64,000 nucleotides of DNA from Hyalella azteca (Eukaryota > Arthropoda > Malacostraca > Amphipoda > Hyalellidae), in contig NW_025937524.1 of assembly GCF_000764305.2 (NCBI RefSeq), forward strand, positions 310,001-374,000. Reading direction: 5' to 3'. Under the pieces are notes generated by a model. The model ran no database searches. It was not told the origin of the DNA and was given only the letters and a program-made list of their open reading frames with translations. Positions 1 through 10,243 of this stretch are shown here, one piece after another. Every line of letters begins with the position of its first letter. The first letter of the stretch is position 1. The position numbers and the translations under genes were made by a program.

Positions 1-556
1 GTGGGGAATGACAGTAACAGCTAAGAGTGAAGTCAACAGGTGGGGAATGACAGTAGCAGCTAAGAGTGAAGTCAACAGGTGGGGAATGACAGTAGCAGCT
101 ATGAGTGAAGTCAACAGGTGGGGAATGACAGTAACAGGTAAGGGTGAAGTCAACAGGTGGGGAGTGACAGTAACAGCTAAGAGTGAAGTCAACAGGTGGG
201 GAATGACAGTAGCAGCTATGAGTGAAGTCAACAGGTGGGGAATGACAGTAACAGGTAAGGGTGAAGTCAACAGGTGGGGAGTGACAGTAACAGCTAAGAG
301 TGAAGTCAACAGGTGAGGAGTGACAACAGGTATGAGTGAAGTCAACAGGTGGGGAATGACAGTAACAGGTAAGGGTGAAGTCAACAGGTGGGGAGTGACA
401 GTAACAGCTAAGAGTGAAGCCAACAGGTGGGGAATGACAGTACCAGCTATGAGTGAAGTCAACAGGTGGGGAATGACAGTAACAGGTATGTGAGAAGTCA
501 ACAGGTGAAGGTGGCAGTTAACAGGTGTATAGGTCTTGCTGAAGTCAACAGGTGGA
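1..556. repeat. 39-bp minisatellite, left edge outside window
   Basis: About 14 tandem copies of a 39-bp unit with the core words GTGAAGTCAACAGGTGGGG and GACAGTAACAG. The units alternate between AAGAGTGAAG, ATGAGTGAAG and AAGGGTGAAG variants, and the last 70 bases are degenerate. Because 39 is a multiple of three, the plus strand keeps an open frame (8-316) with a 13-residue period. I read that frame as a by-product of the unit length, not a gene. The array already runs at base 1, so its true length is unknown. Confidence 0.97.
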
Positions 557-2349
557 TCGTGCCGTATGCCGCGTGTCTTATCAAGTGCCCCGCGCCTCTT
601 GCATTCGAAAGACGGCTTCTTTTTTCCGCCGAATTTGTTCAGAGGAGTCGAGCGCCCCTCAAAGCGGTCCTCTGAAGCGGCACCGCTGACTTCACTCGCC
701 CTCAAAAACTTGCCGAGGGAAGCTCTCAAGGACAGCACTCGAGGGCATCTCTCATGTTTTAATGGCGTGCACTCCTTGTCCTTGATTAAAGACGACTCGT
801 GTATTCCGCAAAAAATATATCTATATATACTCTAGGCATTCAAGAGGGGAGGGAGAGCTCAGTAGGGACGAAAAATTTGTTAATCTTTCCTCAAAACCTC
901 GAGGTTTGGCTTTAATTGGATTGAGATGCAGACAATGATAAGAGGTTTGACTGGCAGCTGCGGCGCGCGATATCGTTTCGATGGAATTAGAAATCAATTA
1001 AGTTTGGCCAGAAGAGGAACGAGGCTTGCAGGATTCAGAAGACGCAGGCTCGTCTGGAAGTGAAGGACCAGCGGTCGTGTCCGAAACAGCTAAGGAGGAT
1101 CGGATTACGAGCGACCAGAGCTCAGGAACCAGAGGCTTCCGGCCGGCCGCAGAGCGCAAGATCGATGCCATCGCAGGATGAGCTTCGTGTCTTGTGTCGA
1201 GCTCTGAATTAATGGATGGCCAGCGGGGAGCCCAACTTGTAGGAAGGTCTGCTTTACAACTTGAGGCTTCACGGGACCAGACCAGACAAGGACAAGGATC
1301 CTTGAACTCGCGTCTATAGCGCGCCATGTGTTCCCGAGTCTGAGCCAGTGGTGCGATGGAGCCAGACTGACGTGACAGCGAGAATGAAACGTCTGTTATT
1401 TAGCTTACTGATAATGATGAAGCATTGCAACTTAATTTTTTATTTTCTATGATTTTTGAGGCAGTTTTGTAACAATACATGGGGCCTAAAAATATGTGCG
1501 AGCAGAATTAATTAGAGCGTATTCTTTAGCAAGAACTGAAGTAAAACAGAAATTACACGTACTGAGAGTCAAATCTAAATTTCTTTTCATACAAAATAAT
1601 TCAGGAATATTAACTTATTATAATTAAGTTAATAATCCGATATTCTGGGACCAGTTTTTACCAGGACATCGACTTATAGAATTGTAATTTTTAAATGGTA
1701 ACTTTCTGCAAATTCTGCTAAAGGTTGTAGAATTAATTACATCAAAGAAAACTCTGTTTAATATTTCCTTCTCATCCCAAAAGAGGAAGATAACATAGTT
1801 TATATTTCAGAGTAGGAATCGCACCAAAAGTTTCATGCAAAAAAATGAATTTTGACTCAACTAAATATTCTTTATCTCAAAAACACGTGAAGCCAAAAGT
1901 TATGAAGCACACGAGGAAGGAAGAGCGCAAGACGCATGGCCTCTTTTCATTCAACCTCCATTGTTTGTGCCGACGTTTGCCGCAAACTTCCAACAGCAAA
2001 GAAGAAATCTTCAGGAGAAGAAATTCATGCCAGATCTGCGTGACGAATGCGATGTGGGCTGAGTGGCCCAGGGCGTTAATTTGTAGCGACTGCGAGCGTT
2101 CAAAAACGATCTCTTTATAGTGTACGCAAAATATGGGACTCTTAATCGCTCTCTGACGCGTCGTAAGTTGTCTTCTGAGAGCTCAAAGCCGTGTCCGGGC
2201 GCTGCATCGCTGCTTTGCATCTCACGGCGCTAGTGTGTCAGAGAATTTTTATGCGAGGCACGAATGATACGTATAGTATGCTACTATGCATGCAGTGTAT
2301 AATGCGACACGCTCATGCGTCACTGCAATATAGAGAGGCTGCTTGAATT
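557..2349. other. No recognised gene; GC-moderate then AT-rich DNA
   Basis: Bases 560-1400 are GC-moderate with chance-length open frames on both strands (466-675, 536-835 and 998-1327) that I cannot match to a family. From 1400 the sequence is AT-rich. A small hairpin with 9-bp arms and a 7-base loop sits at 1609-1633. At about 2055-2075 the word GTGGCCCAGGGCGTTAA resembles the tRNA-like A box of the SINE at 42.7-43.0 kb, but the B box is not convincing. Confidence 0.5.
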
Positions 2350-2398
2350 GGAAAACTTAAAATGAGAATTAGAGGCTGCTTCTCATTTTAAGTTTTCC
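2350..2398. repeat. Perfect 19-bp inverted repeat (hairpin)
   Basis: The arms at 2350-2368 and 2380-2398 are perfect reverse complements (GGAAAACTTAAAATGAGAA), separated by an 11-base loop. No target-site duplication is visible next to it. It could be a small MITE or a fold-back scar. No transcription signals suggest a miRNA-like gene, although the stem length would permit one. Confidence 0.85.
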
Positions 2399-3339
2399 AT
2401 TCCAAAGATGTCTAATTTTTATGTACATTACGAGTGCCCAAATGAAATTTATTGATGCATCGCACATTTCAGACTTCTTTGAAAATGCTAAAAAATATTA
2501 CTTAATTTTATTATATTTCTTAAGACCTGAAACATGCTTTTGCATCCACCATATCAAAATAATGTTAAAATTTTCATACTTGAATTGTCTAACTGTGTCT
2601 AGTGACTGCAGATTCCTGGTCTCTGGCAGCATGCGGGATGCCAACAGCCCCAATTATCGAGCAGCGCTGATGGTCTTGTTGCGATCATTTAGTGCTGAGC
2701 AAAGTCTCGTCGTTGAAGAGGAACAAGCGCTCGTCTGGCACCATCCATCAAATTTTACTATCAATCACGGCTTGAAAACAGCAATTTTATCGTGTACACA
2801 AACTTGGGAGACGCGCAAATAACTTAGAAGAGAGTGATGGGGGCTCGTTCCTGGCGAGGTCTTCTCGGCGCCGCAGTGCGCTCGTAGACTTGGACCTCTT
2901 GGCCCATGGATGACTAGGATATGTTACAAATATTCCGTTATTTTATAATTATCAGAATAAAATTATTATTTATTACGGATTGTTATCCCTATTACGATAT
3001 GGTATAGTTATAACGATTTATTTTGATTATTAAATAGTTGAATCGTTTCGTTAAGCTTCCATAAAGGAATTTTAGTGCATGAAAATAATTCATTATTTGC
3101 AAATAGTAAAAAAGGTGTTATATATAAATTCAAAATTATTTCTAAATTTTAAAATATTCGATATTTTCAGCAACAGAAAAAAAGAAAGAGGTTTATTTTT
3201 GTGCTCATCTGACAGATATTATATTTATCATTACTGACTTTTAATACGGGCTACCTTGTCGCATGTTAATTTATTTCCGCCGATCCCGTAGGACGATATA
3301 TTTTCCTGGAATTACTCATATGTTCTATCGGCAAACTGA
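2399..3339. other. AT-rich DNA with one unassigned open frame
   Basis: The plus strand is open from 2421 to 2822. Its 3' part, from a possible splice acceptor AG at 2601-2602, is more GC-rich and protein-like, and an AATAAA hexamer follows at 2956-2961. I do not recognise the translation and the length is within chance, so it is not called as a gene. The rest is AT-rich without visible structure. Confidence 0.4.
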
Positions 3340-3550
3340 AACAAGCAAACTTACATTAACTAGCGTTAAAACTGAAACAAGCAAATGAGACAGGATATGA
3401 AAGATACTTAATGGGCCTATCAATTTAATATTTCCAAATGAAAGGAGCTAAAAGCGGTATTCAGACTAGGCTTCTGTTTGAATATATAAAAGGGTTTCTA
3501 AAATTCGTAGATCAGTAACACCGGATGTGGAAGCTAGAACTTTAAAATCA
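3340..3550 (-). pseudogene. Penelope-like element, inverted 3'-end fragment
   Basis: Read on the minus strand, this segment repeats about 200 bp of the plus-strand element end at 4035-4222. Shared words include CATCCGGTGTTACT, CTACGAATTTTAGAA and CAAACAGAAGCCTAGTCT. It covers the last ~45 codons of the GIY-YIG domain plus 3' flank. An extra base after the DLRILE motif shifts the frame, so it cannot encode the intact end. It stops matching abruptly near 3550 and is therefore 5'-truncated. The two fragments point away from each other, as in the head-to-head partial copies that Penelope-like elements often leave. Confidence 0.8.
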
Positions 3551-3555
3551 CTATT

Positions 3556-3863
3556 TGAATTTTTGCGAAGTTTTTTTTTACACAAAATGGCCTTCTATCG
3601 CACCTGGTGTTTTCCCAAATTAAAAAGCTTATGTCCAAGCATTATTCTGAAGTTTTTCTCAAGTGTGACAATAGGAACGTTATTTTTCCTACTTTGGCCC
3701 CGCATCAGAGACTATGTCAAAGGAACTAAAAGTTTTATTCGCTTAATACATTTCGGATATAAATCTTCATGTGTTATGAGTTAACAAATTTAGAATCAGC
3801 TCGTTTTTTCAGGTATAAGCATACCCTATCTGTTTTAATGCGATCGTATCGTATCTAGTTTAA
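3556..3863 (+). pseudogene. Decayed Penelope-like RT/endonuclease linker
   Basis: One plus frame (open about 3527-3784) contains TIGTLF and later YKSSCVMS. These resemble the linker between the reverse transcriptase thumb and the GIY-YIG domain of Penelope-like elements, where TIGSLF and a V-Y-K-x-x-C motif are common. Stops and a frame change separate this part from the clear GIY-YIG frame that begins at 3864. No reverse transcriptase catalytic motif remains. The similarity is short, so this upstream part is less certain than the endonuclease. Confidence 0.45.
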
Positions 3864-4166
3864 AGATATAGTTGTGCGCAGTGCGCATCAGCGTACGTCG
3901 GTATGACGTCACGCAATTTCTATACTAGGCTGGCTGAGCATAAAGGCAGGAGTTATAAAACGGGGAACCTACTTGCACATCCACCTCATTCTGCTGTACG
4001 TGTTCATGCCGAGCAGTGCAACACCTCTGTATATGATTTTAAAGTTCAAGCTTACACATCCGGTGTTACTTATCTACGAATTTTAGAATCCCTATATATA
4101 TTCAAACAGAAGCCTAGTCTTAATGCTGCTTTTAGCTCCTTTCATCTAGAAATAGTAAATAGATAG
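3864..4166 (+). pseudogene. Penelope-like retroelement GIY-YIG endonuclease remnant
   Basis: Penelope-like elements encode a reverse transcriptase fused to a C-terminal GIY-YIG nuclease that nicks target DNA. Only the nuclease end survives here, as about 100 codons ending in TAG. Visible family marks, in order: YSCAQC (paired cysteines before the core), YVGMTSRNFYTRLAEHKG (the YIG part with the R...EH helix), HPPHSAVRVHAEQCN, and LRILESLYIFKQKPSLN, whose glutamate is the metal-binding residue of the fold. No start codon context matters, because this is the 3' end of a longer ORF that is cut off by a stop at 3861-3863. No complete reverse transcriptase precedes it, so the element is dead. About 55 bp of matching 3' flank continue to 4222. 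Confidence 0.85.
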
Positions 4167-4222
4167 GCCCTTTTACTAGCGTTCATTTCATGTCTCATTT
4201 GCTTGTTTCCGTTTAAATACCT

Positions 4223-5448
4223 GACAATGGATTTTATTTTACTAATTGATTGTACAGTATTTGTGTTTCTAAGGCTGAGCTTATTCTGAACTGAACTTTG
4301 TGTTATGAACAGAAAATGGAACGTAATCAAGTTAGATTCAAATTTGCGGTCTCACTTGGACTCATTATCTGTCTCATAATAAGAGGGCCAAACTTGTGGA
4401 GTTTGCTTCCTGGCTCGGATTTCTCAATTTTCGTTTTCTAGTATCAATGACATCAATGTTATATGGTGTTTAATTTATATCAATAAATATATTGCTTCCA
4501 ACAGTATCTGCAAAACCCTTTTGTAAGTCCGTGTGAACATACTATATTGAACAAGAGAGTCTGTTGGAGAAAATAAAATTTAGCGTCGTCCGAAATTGCC
4601 GGATATTATAGCACGCATGGTGCTAGTGAATCGCGCTAGCCAGAAGAGCTTCAGGCGCTATGCGGTCTTCAAGAAATTCGCTCGCTTACACTTTTGAGTA
4701 GAATGTTTTTCAGGGAGCGCTTATTGACTTTTGCGATGCAAATCCATTGATATTATAAAATCTCCCAAAAGGAGAAAGACCGACGCAAGCCAATACGTTG
4801 GATGCTGGAACTTCAGAGGAGCTTTTGTTTGGCCACCAAACATATCCAATGGTCGCAGCTGACCAGAATGGTCGAGATTGAGCCTTTCTGCTGCAGGTTT
4901 CCATCCAATATATTCCGAAGAATATAAAATGCAGGAGCTGCATTTGTTGCCTTTCTGAGCTGTGGCCATCACAGTTAATAAAAATTGCTTCAAAAAATCT
5001 GCTCTTCATCGAAGCTGGATAATTCCTTTTTAGTTGGAACTCTCTCCTCCTTCAAACAAGAGAACAAAAAAGAGAGACTGAAATATTCAGCGAGGAAATA
5101 AATGCTCTCTCTCTTTCCAACACCTAATCTTTGCTTATAAACTAATCATAACCTAAACAATAATTAATGACGGTGATTACTGCAGAGGTAATAGAAATGA
5201 TTCCTCGCAGTTTTGGGAAGCTACCGCACAATAATTTTCTGTGGATAGTATTTTAAATTTTTTCAGTTTATATTAAATTTAAAATTAGAAAATCAATGTT
5301 GGCCGGCATGTAAACTGTTGAAGTCTCATTTTAAAATTTGTTTCTACACAGTTTGTGCTCCGAGAACCAGGGTACTTGAGCTAAAATTTCGCAGGCTAAT
5401 TCCAGGCTGCAATAGGCGATCTAATTTTGATGCATTATATCTTCAGTG
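4223..5448. other. No recognised feature
   Basis: AT-rich sequence. Two overlapping minus-strand frames (4710-5009 and 4721-4993) are open, but neither resembles a family I know. I see no inverted repeats above about 8 bp and no tandem structure. Confidence 0.5.
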
Positions 5449-6413
5449 ATGGACTTGTATGGACACGTAGTAACATGTAAAAATCCACGAAGGATATGTA
5501 GAAACTCGTAGTAACATGTAAATACACATGAAGGATATGTATGGACACGTATGTAAAAACACATGAATGATATGTAGAAACTCGTGGTAACATGTAAAAA
5601 CACACGAAGGATATGTAGTGACTCGTAGTAACATGTAAAAACACATAAAGGACATGTAGGGACACGCAGTGACATGTAAAAACACATAAAGGACATGTAA
5701 GGACACGTAGTGACATGTAAAAACACATAAAGGACATGTAGGGACACGTAGTGACATGTAAAAACACATAAAGGACATGTAGGGACACGTAGTAACATGT
5801 AAAAACACATAAAGGACATGTAGTGACATGTAAAAACTTATAAAGGACATGTAAGGACACGTAGTGACATGTAAAAAAACATAAAGGATATGTAGGGACA
5901 CGTAGTACGTAGTAAAAACACATGAAAGATATGTAGAAACTCGTAGTACCATGTAAAAACACATGAAGGATATGTAGAGACTCGTGGTAACATGTAAAAA
6001 CGCATGAAGGATATGTAGAGACTCGTGGTAACATGTAAAAACACATAAAGGACATGTAGGGACACGTAGTGACATGTAAAAACACATAAAGGACATGTAG
6101 GGACACGTATAGTAAACATGTAAAAACACATAAAGGACACGTAGTGACATGTAAAAACTTATAGAGGACATGTAAGGACACGTAGTGACATGTAAAACAC
6201 ATAAAGGACATGTAGGGACCCGTAGTAACATGTAAAAACACATAAAGGACATGTAAGGACACGTAGTGACATGTAAAAACACATAAAGGACATGTAGAGA
6301 CGCGTAGTGACATGTAGAAACACATAAAGGACATGTAATTAAGGACACGTAGTGACATGTAGAAACACATAAAGGACATGTAATTAAGGACACGTAGTGA
6401 CATGTAAAAACAC
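5449..6413. repeat. 41-bp minisatellite, ~23 copies
   Basis: Tandem units of about 41 bp built from CACATAAAGGACATGTAGGG and ACACGTAGTGACATG. There are sub-families with AGGATATG and ACTCGTGGTAAC variants, and occasional internal deletions and insertions (for example TAATTA near 6333 and 6382). Since 41 is not a multiple of three, each frame is revisited every three units, and the absence of stops opens long frames in several phases on the minus strand. Those frames are artefacts. Confidence 0.97.
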
Positions 6414-6938
6414 AACGCGTATTGTTCAAAGCAAAGACAAAATCGCCTGAATTATGTCCGACAAAATCCACATTAGATGAACTGATGCTATGCACATGAA
6501 AGTGATTTAATGCACCACAAAAATGAAATCGCACAATAAATGTTTTCCCTATATTGAAACTCCTTCGATTCGTTATGCTGACGTGAATTTATTCTTTCCA
6601 AAGTTGTTTTCTCACTGGAGTTAAGAAATATGTATGGCGCTGCAGTTTCCCAGTTGTCGCTGACACTTATTCCGCGCATGTCTTTTCTATTCGCATGTCT
6701 TTCGTCTCTCTCGATCTCAGTGAGGTGTCGAAGTTTTCCTAAGTTTTCCAATCAGTTTAAAGTTGGGCCCATATGGCGCGTGTTGGTGGCAGGCTTATAA
6801 GACGCAAGCTAAACTCCAGTAATATTGTTACCTACTGAGCTACGGCCGTCTAGGGAGACCGTTACGGCTGTACTGCTACTGAGTACTGTTACGGTCTGTC
6901 CGTTATACGTTGAAGTATGCCCTATGTAGTGAGCCGTA
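6414..6938. other. No confident feature
   Basis: A minus-strand frame (6488-6751, 87 codons) borders the array and has a mixed, hydrophilic composition. I do not recognise it, and it is within chance length. The rest contains nothing I can name. Confidence 0.4.
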
Positions 6939-7040
6939 GCTACTGAACTGAGAAGACATAACTACTTAACTGAGAAGACATAACTACATAATTAAGAAGA
7001 TGGAACTAATTAACTTGGAAGACGTAACTTGAACTGAAAT
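6939..7040. repeat. 22-bp degenerate tandem repeat, 4-5 copies
   Basis: Units of 22 bp share CTTAACTGAGAAGACATA. The outer copies are diverged (for example AACTTGGAAGACGTA), so this looks like an old small array. Confidence 0.85.
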
Positions 7041-8845
7041 CAAGGTTGTGGCAACTGGAGTCACTTGTGGCCGTACTTTGAGACGCAACCGCGTCAACAT
7101 TGAACGTTACTATAAAAATTTTGTAAGTTCACTCCTAGAAATGCGTCATCCAACGAGCTTTTAACATAATAAAATGAGTTCCGCTAAATAATTAATAATG
7201 ATTCATTTATGTCTTGCGAGTCTTTGTTTCTCAAGTTGTGTTCCAATGCACTGGAGTGTCGGTCCTATGGTTCAGTTTAACACTGCCGCGATGCAGTCCC
7301 ATGAACGGAACATAATATGACAAGTATAGTGCATAGATTATCATATATATATATTCATTCTTTTTATAACTTATTGTTTATGCTAAGTTATAACCCGCGC
7401 GCTCTGCGGCAACACCTCAATTAGCGACGTTATTGAGGATATATTTTTTTTTTCGATAAAAAAAAATTCTGAAAGGACGAAGTGAGCGGGACTGAGTGGT
7501 AGCTATTGTCACTACGCGGCTTGGCACCGCGATCGACGTCATCGATTATCGAAATATCTTAAGTTATGCACGTTGTTGCGGTCAGATAAAGTGCCGCGCC
7601 AACACCCGATCGTCCCAGGCCCACTGGCCTCAAAATTCTACAAGGGAAATTTTCCGCTGATGGCAAAAAAACTGCCAGTAAGAGTTAAAAAAATATTTCG
7701 GTCCATGAGTTTATGATAAACTGAGTGTATGATAAACATGATTAGATATTGTTATATTCCGTCACTAAAATTCGCCTAAATTTCGTCACTAAAATTTACT
7801 AAAAAATTGTTGCTCAATCTCTTTATCCTTGGAAGAAAATCTTTAGCCAATATTTACAGTTGTGAACGCGCATTCTCGATTCACAAGAATTTGTGTGTGA
7901 GTGCATCGAACTATCATAAACTATTCAACTGTTTGAACTTCTTGCTATCAAGGTGATATAATGGATTGGTTTTGAATGCAAATTATTGAAGATACAACTT
8001 GATATACATGAATAGGTAACAAAAAGCTGCAGGTCTCATCATGAGGATGTGAAAAACCAAATTTAAAAAATGTATAACTTCGCACCTACAACAAAAGATG
8101 CATTAGGAAGCGCTCATAAAGCCATCAATCGAGAGCTCCTGCAAAGAATAGGATCGTGCAAGGCAATTTGGGAAGAAAATGGTCTTGATTGAGCCGCTGT
8201 AAAGGATCAAGACGGAGGCTGAAAGTTTGGCGCAGCATCTCTCGAAGCTGTCCATCAATAACCGTCGTGAGAGGCCGTATGCCGGCCATCCCGTGTATCT
8301 TGTTGTTATCGGGGCTGCGATCATCCCGCCATCGGCCCATGTCCTCCATAACTCTTCCTTGCCGTGGAGTTTGTTTTCCCGGCCATGTTTTGATTGACGA
8401 CCATCCATGCTTGCGTCGAAATGCGCCATAAATCAAAAGGACTGCGCAAGTCCATGTACTCTACTAATGGCTTCCGAGTTCCTGCAATATTTTCTGCTTT
8501 GGTTATAACGTTCTTGCAGCACACTTATACAAACTTGTTGTGAAAAGTTATGATGATATTTTGTTGCAATCTTAAAGCAAAATATATTATTGCTTCCATC
8601 ATATATTTCATATAGGGTTAAATTAGCATGGGTATATATGCATGTCAATCTCCAGTACCTGAATACAAAGTTGGTGAAACATAATAATAATATAGAATCT
8701 TGATGAGCATTTACAGACAAAGTGTACAGTTGAGCATGATGCAGAATGTAACGAATCAGTTCTAGCTCAATCACTCAAGGTTATGGCTACGAATCGCTTA
8801 AGTTTTCATATAACTAGTTTTAGTGCTTTACGCTAACAATTTTAA
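7041..8845. other. Mostly AT-rich; GC-richer block at 8103-8530
   Basis: The region up to 8100 shows only homopolymer runs (7442-7470) and a short CCTCAAT...ATTGAGG hairpin near 7417-7440. The block 8103-8530 is GC-richer and is open in all three minus-strand frames for more than 200 bp. That pattern does not choose a coding frame, and I recognise none of the translations. It may be a gene fragment or chance. Confidence 0.35.
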
Positions 8846-8994
8846 CAGGGCCTATACTTTTAAAAAAAGTTAAGAGATCGTAAGTTCATCAGCCAATCAT
8901 TGACGGCCTTTCAAGCAAAATCCACCAATCATAGACAAGAAAATAGAGCGTAAGTACTTACGTTCACTTAGCGAATTTTGAAAATATGGCCCCA
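8846..8994 (-). mobile_element. ~150-bp MITE, copy A
   Basis: Reverse-oriented copy of the family described at 22054-22203. It starts CAGGGCCTATACTTTTAAAA and ends with the reverse of the 5' terminus (ATATGGCCCCA). It carries the interior CAATCATTGACGG and CCACCAATCAT words and the perfect 14-bp palindrome CGTAAGTACTTACG. Flanks are CTG-like on one side only (CAG|GGCC in plus orientation), with no clear target duplication. Confidence 0.93.
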
Positions 8995-9372
8995 AGAATG
9001 TTGGAGATAGGTAAAGGGAAGAAACATCCGAAGTCTTATGAAAATTGGTGTACCGAAACATCCAAATGCTTTACCAATCAATCTAACCCCGCATGACAGG
9101 TTATTAATTTATGCTGTCTCAGAATGGGAAGAGTTACCTGTAATCATTCACTAAAACCGTCGCTTAACATGCGAAGTCTTTAATTATAATAATTATTTAT
9201 TCGCATACTCGTATATATTGAGTTCCTAATATTTGGTTGCAGGGCTGTTTCCAAAAAGTTATGTCACCAACCGGACGCTCAACTTGAATTCTAAAATATA
9301 ACTGCCGAAACGTTGATGACTTGGATTCGCATGACGATAGATTTCATTCATTTGTTCATCAAATAGATATAA
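8995..9372. other. No recognised feature
   Basis: AT-rich DNA between MITE copy A and the candidate exon at 9373. No structure noted. Confidence 0.5.
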
Positions 9373-9594
9373 CTACATTTTATTGAGCATCTCTGGAGGC
9401 AGTTTCTCGTTAGGTCGGTGGCGATCTTCTGCATGGATTGTTAGACGAACTGCAAACTCGTAGCCTAGCTGGGATGCTTGCTTTTCATCTTGTTCTGTAT
9501 CCTTCTTTTCAGCAGAAATTTGAAGATCATATAGTCGCATCCATGCCGTAAATACGATTATCAAAGATAACGCTAGGAAAATTCCAAAAATCGA
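9373..9594 (-). CDS. Candidate terminal exon, single membrane segment
   Basis: On the minus strand, an AG at 9595-9596 is followed by 73 open codons and a TAG stop. The translation begins SIFGIFLALSLIIVFTAW, a plausible membrane span, then MRLYDLQISAEKK and a strongly charged tail ending LPPEMLNKM. This would suit the last exon of a single-pass membrane protein with a cytoplasmic tail. The hexamer AATAAA overlaps the stop region. I recognise no family, the acceptor has a poor pyrimidine tract, and open frames of this length occur by chance in this window. A real exon is possible but unproven. Confidence 0.25.
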   Translation of the reverse strand, partial: SIFGIFLALSLIIVFTAWMRLYDLQISAEKKDTEQDEKQASQLGYEFAVRLTIHAEDRHRPNEKLPPEMLNKM

Positions 9595-9643
9595 CTTTAA
9601 TTACAATAATGTGAGTGTTCAATTCTTCATTTCTCAAGATCCT

Positions 9644-9772
9644 CACCTTCTTTCTCTTGTGTCCGGGCACTGCTTTAGTGTCGGTAACTCCGCTGCTCGG
9701 GGAGCTAATTTTGCTGCTAATCTCTCAATATTAGCTTCTGATTTCGGCGAGGCGGTGCCTGCTTTCAATTAG
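9644..9772 (+). pseudogene. Possible RNase H relic of a non-LTR retrotransposon
   Basis: One plus frame reads LLSLVSGHCFSVGNSAARGA before a TAG stop. It lines up with the last motif of non-LTR retrotransposon RNase H domains (W-V-P-G-H-x4-G-N-x2-A-D-x2-A): the GH, the four-residue spacing, GN and the following alanine all match. The proline and the catalytic aspartate are replaced (S and R), so it would be inactive. The match is about 20 residues long, with nothing of the reverse transcriptase nearby. Confidence 0.3.
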
Positions 9773-9985
9773 TGCATGCACGTGGGAGCGCCTGGGATTG
9801 AACACTCCACTCGAGCTCATTTGCATGTCATTACTCAGCGCTAGCAGCGATTAACACCTCCTTGACACCAGCGCCCGACTGTGCCAACGTCCGGGCTATT
9901 GCTGTCAAATGCCACACCTGTCGACTGACTTTGTTCCATCATACCTTCAGTTAAGCCCCTTCGAGTTCTTGGAATGCCGCAATAT

Positions 9986-10060
9986 CAAAAATAGTTACGA
10001 ATTTGGAACTCCGGCAGCCAATCACTGACGGATTCTGAAGCTAAACCCAATAATTGACAC
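9986..10060 (-). mobile_element. Diverged relative of the ~150-bp MITE family
   Basis: This stretch contains CAGCCAATCACTGACGG, one base different from the MITE interior. It is followed at the right spacing by AAGCTAAACCCAATAATTGAC (MITE: AAGCAAAATCCACCAATCAT) and preceded by a recognisable AAAAATAGTTACG. Both termini are lost. It is either an old copy or a member of a sister subfamily. It lies directly beside the 18-bp array that begins at 10072. Confidence 0.65.
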
Positions 10061-10071
10061 ACCTTAAATCG

Positions 10072-10243
10072 GTCGCTACTTGCACCTAGGCTGCTACATA
10101 TACTTAGACCACTACGTGCAGTCGCACATTTTTGCCGCTACGAGCACTTAGGCCGCTGCGTGTACTTAGACCGTTGTGTGTAGTTCGACCGCTACGTGCA
10201 CTTAAACCGCTACATTTGCTAAGGCCGTTACTTGTATTTAAGC
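10072..10243. repeat. 18-bp degenerate tandem repeat, ~9 copies
   Basis: Units of 18 bp of the form CCGCTACGTGCACTTAGG, with one 26-bp copy. Copies are strongly diverged, so this is an old array. The minus-strand frame over it (10104-10286) exists only because 18 is a multiple of three. Confidence 0.88.

Noticed and set aside
2055..2115. tRNA-like A box GTGGCCCAGGGCGTTAA as a second SINE copy
   Set aside because: One indel off, and no acceptable B box or tail, so not called.
2603..2822. Plus-strand candidate last exon with AATAAA 135 bp later
   Set aside because: The translation is unrecognised, and both the frame length and the hexamer are expected by chance in this composition.
5435..6534. 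Minus-strand frames up to 363 codons over the 41-bp array
   Set aside because: The frames are pure translations of the repeat (cysteine/valine/tyrosine periods), several phases are open at once, and unit indels shift the phase without any selection for frame.
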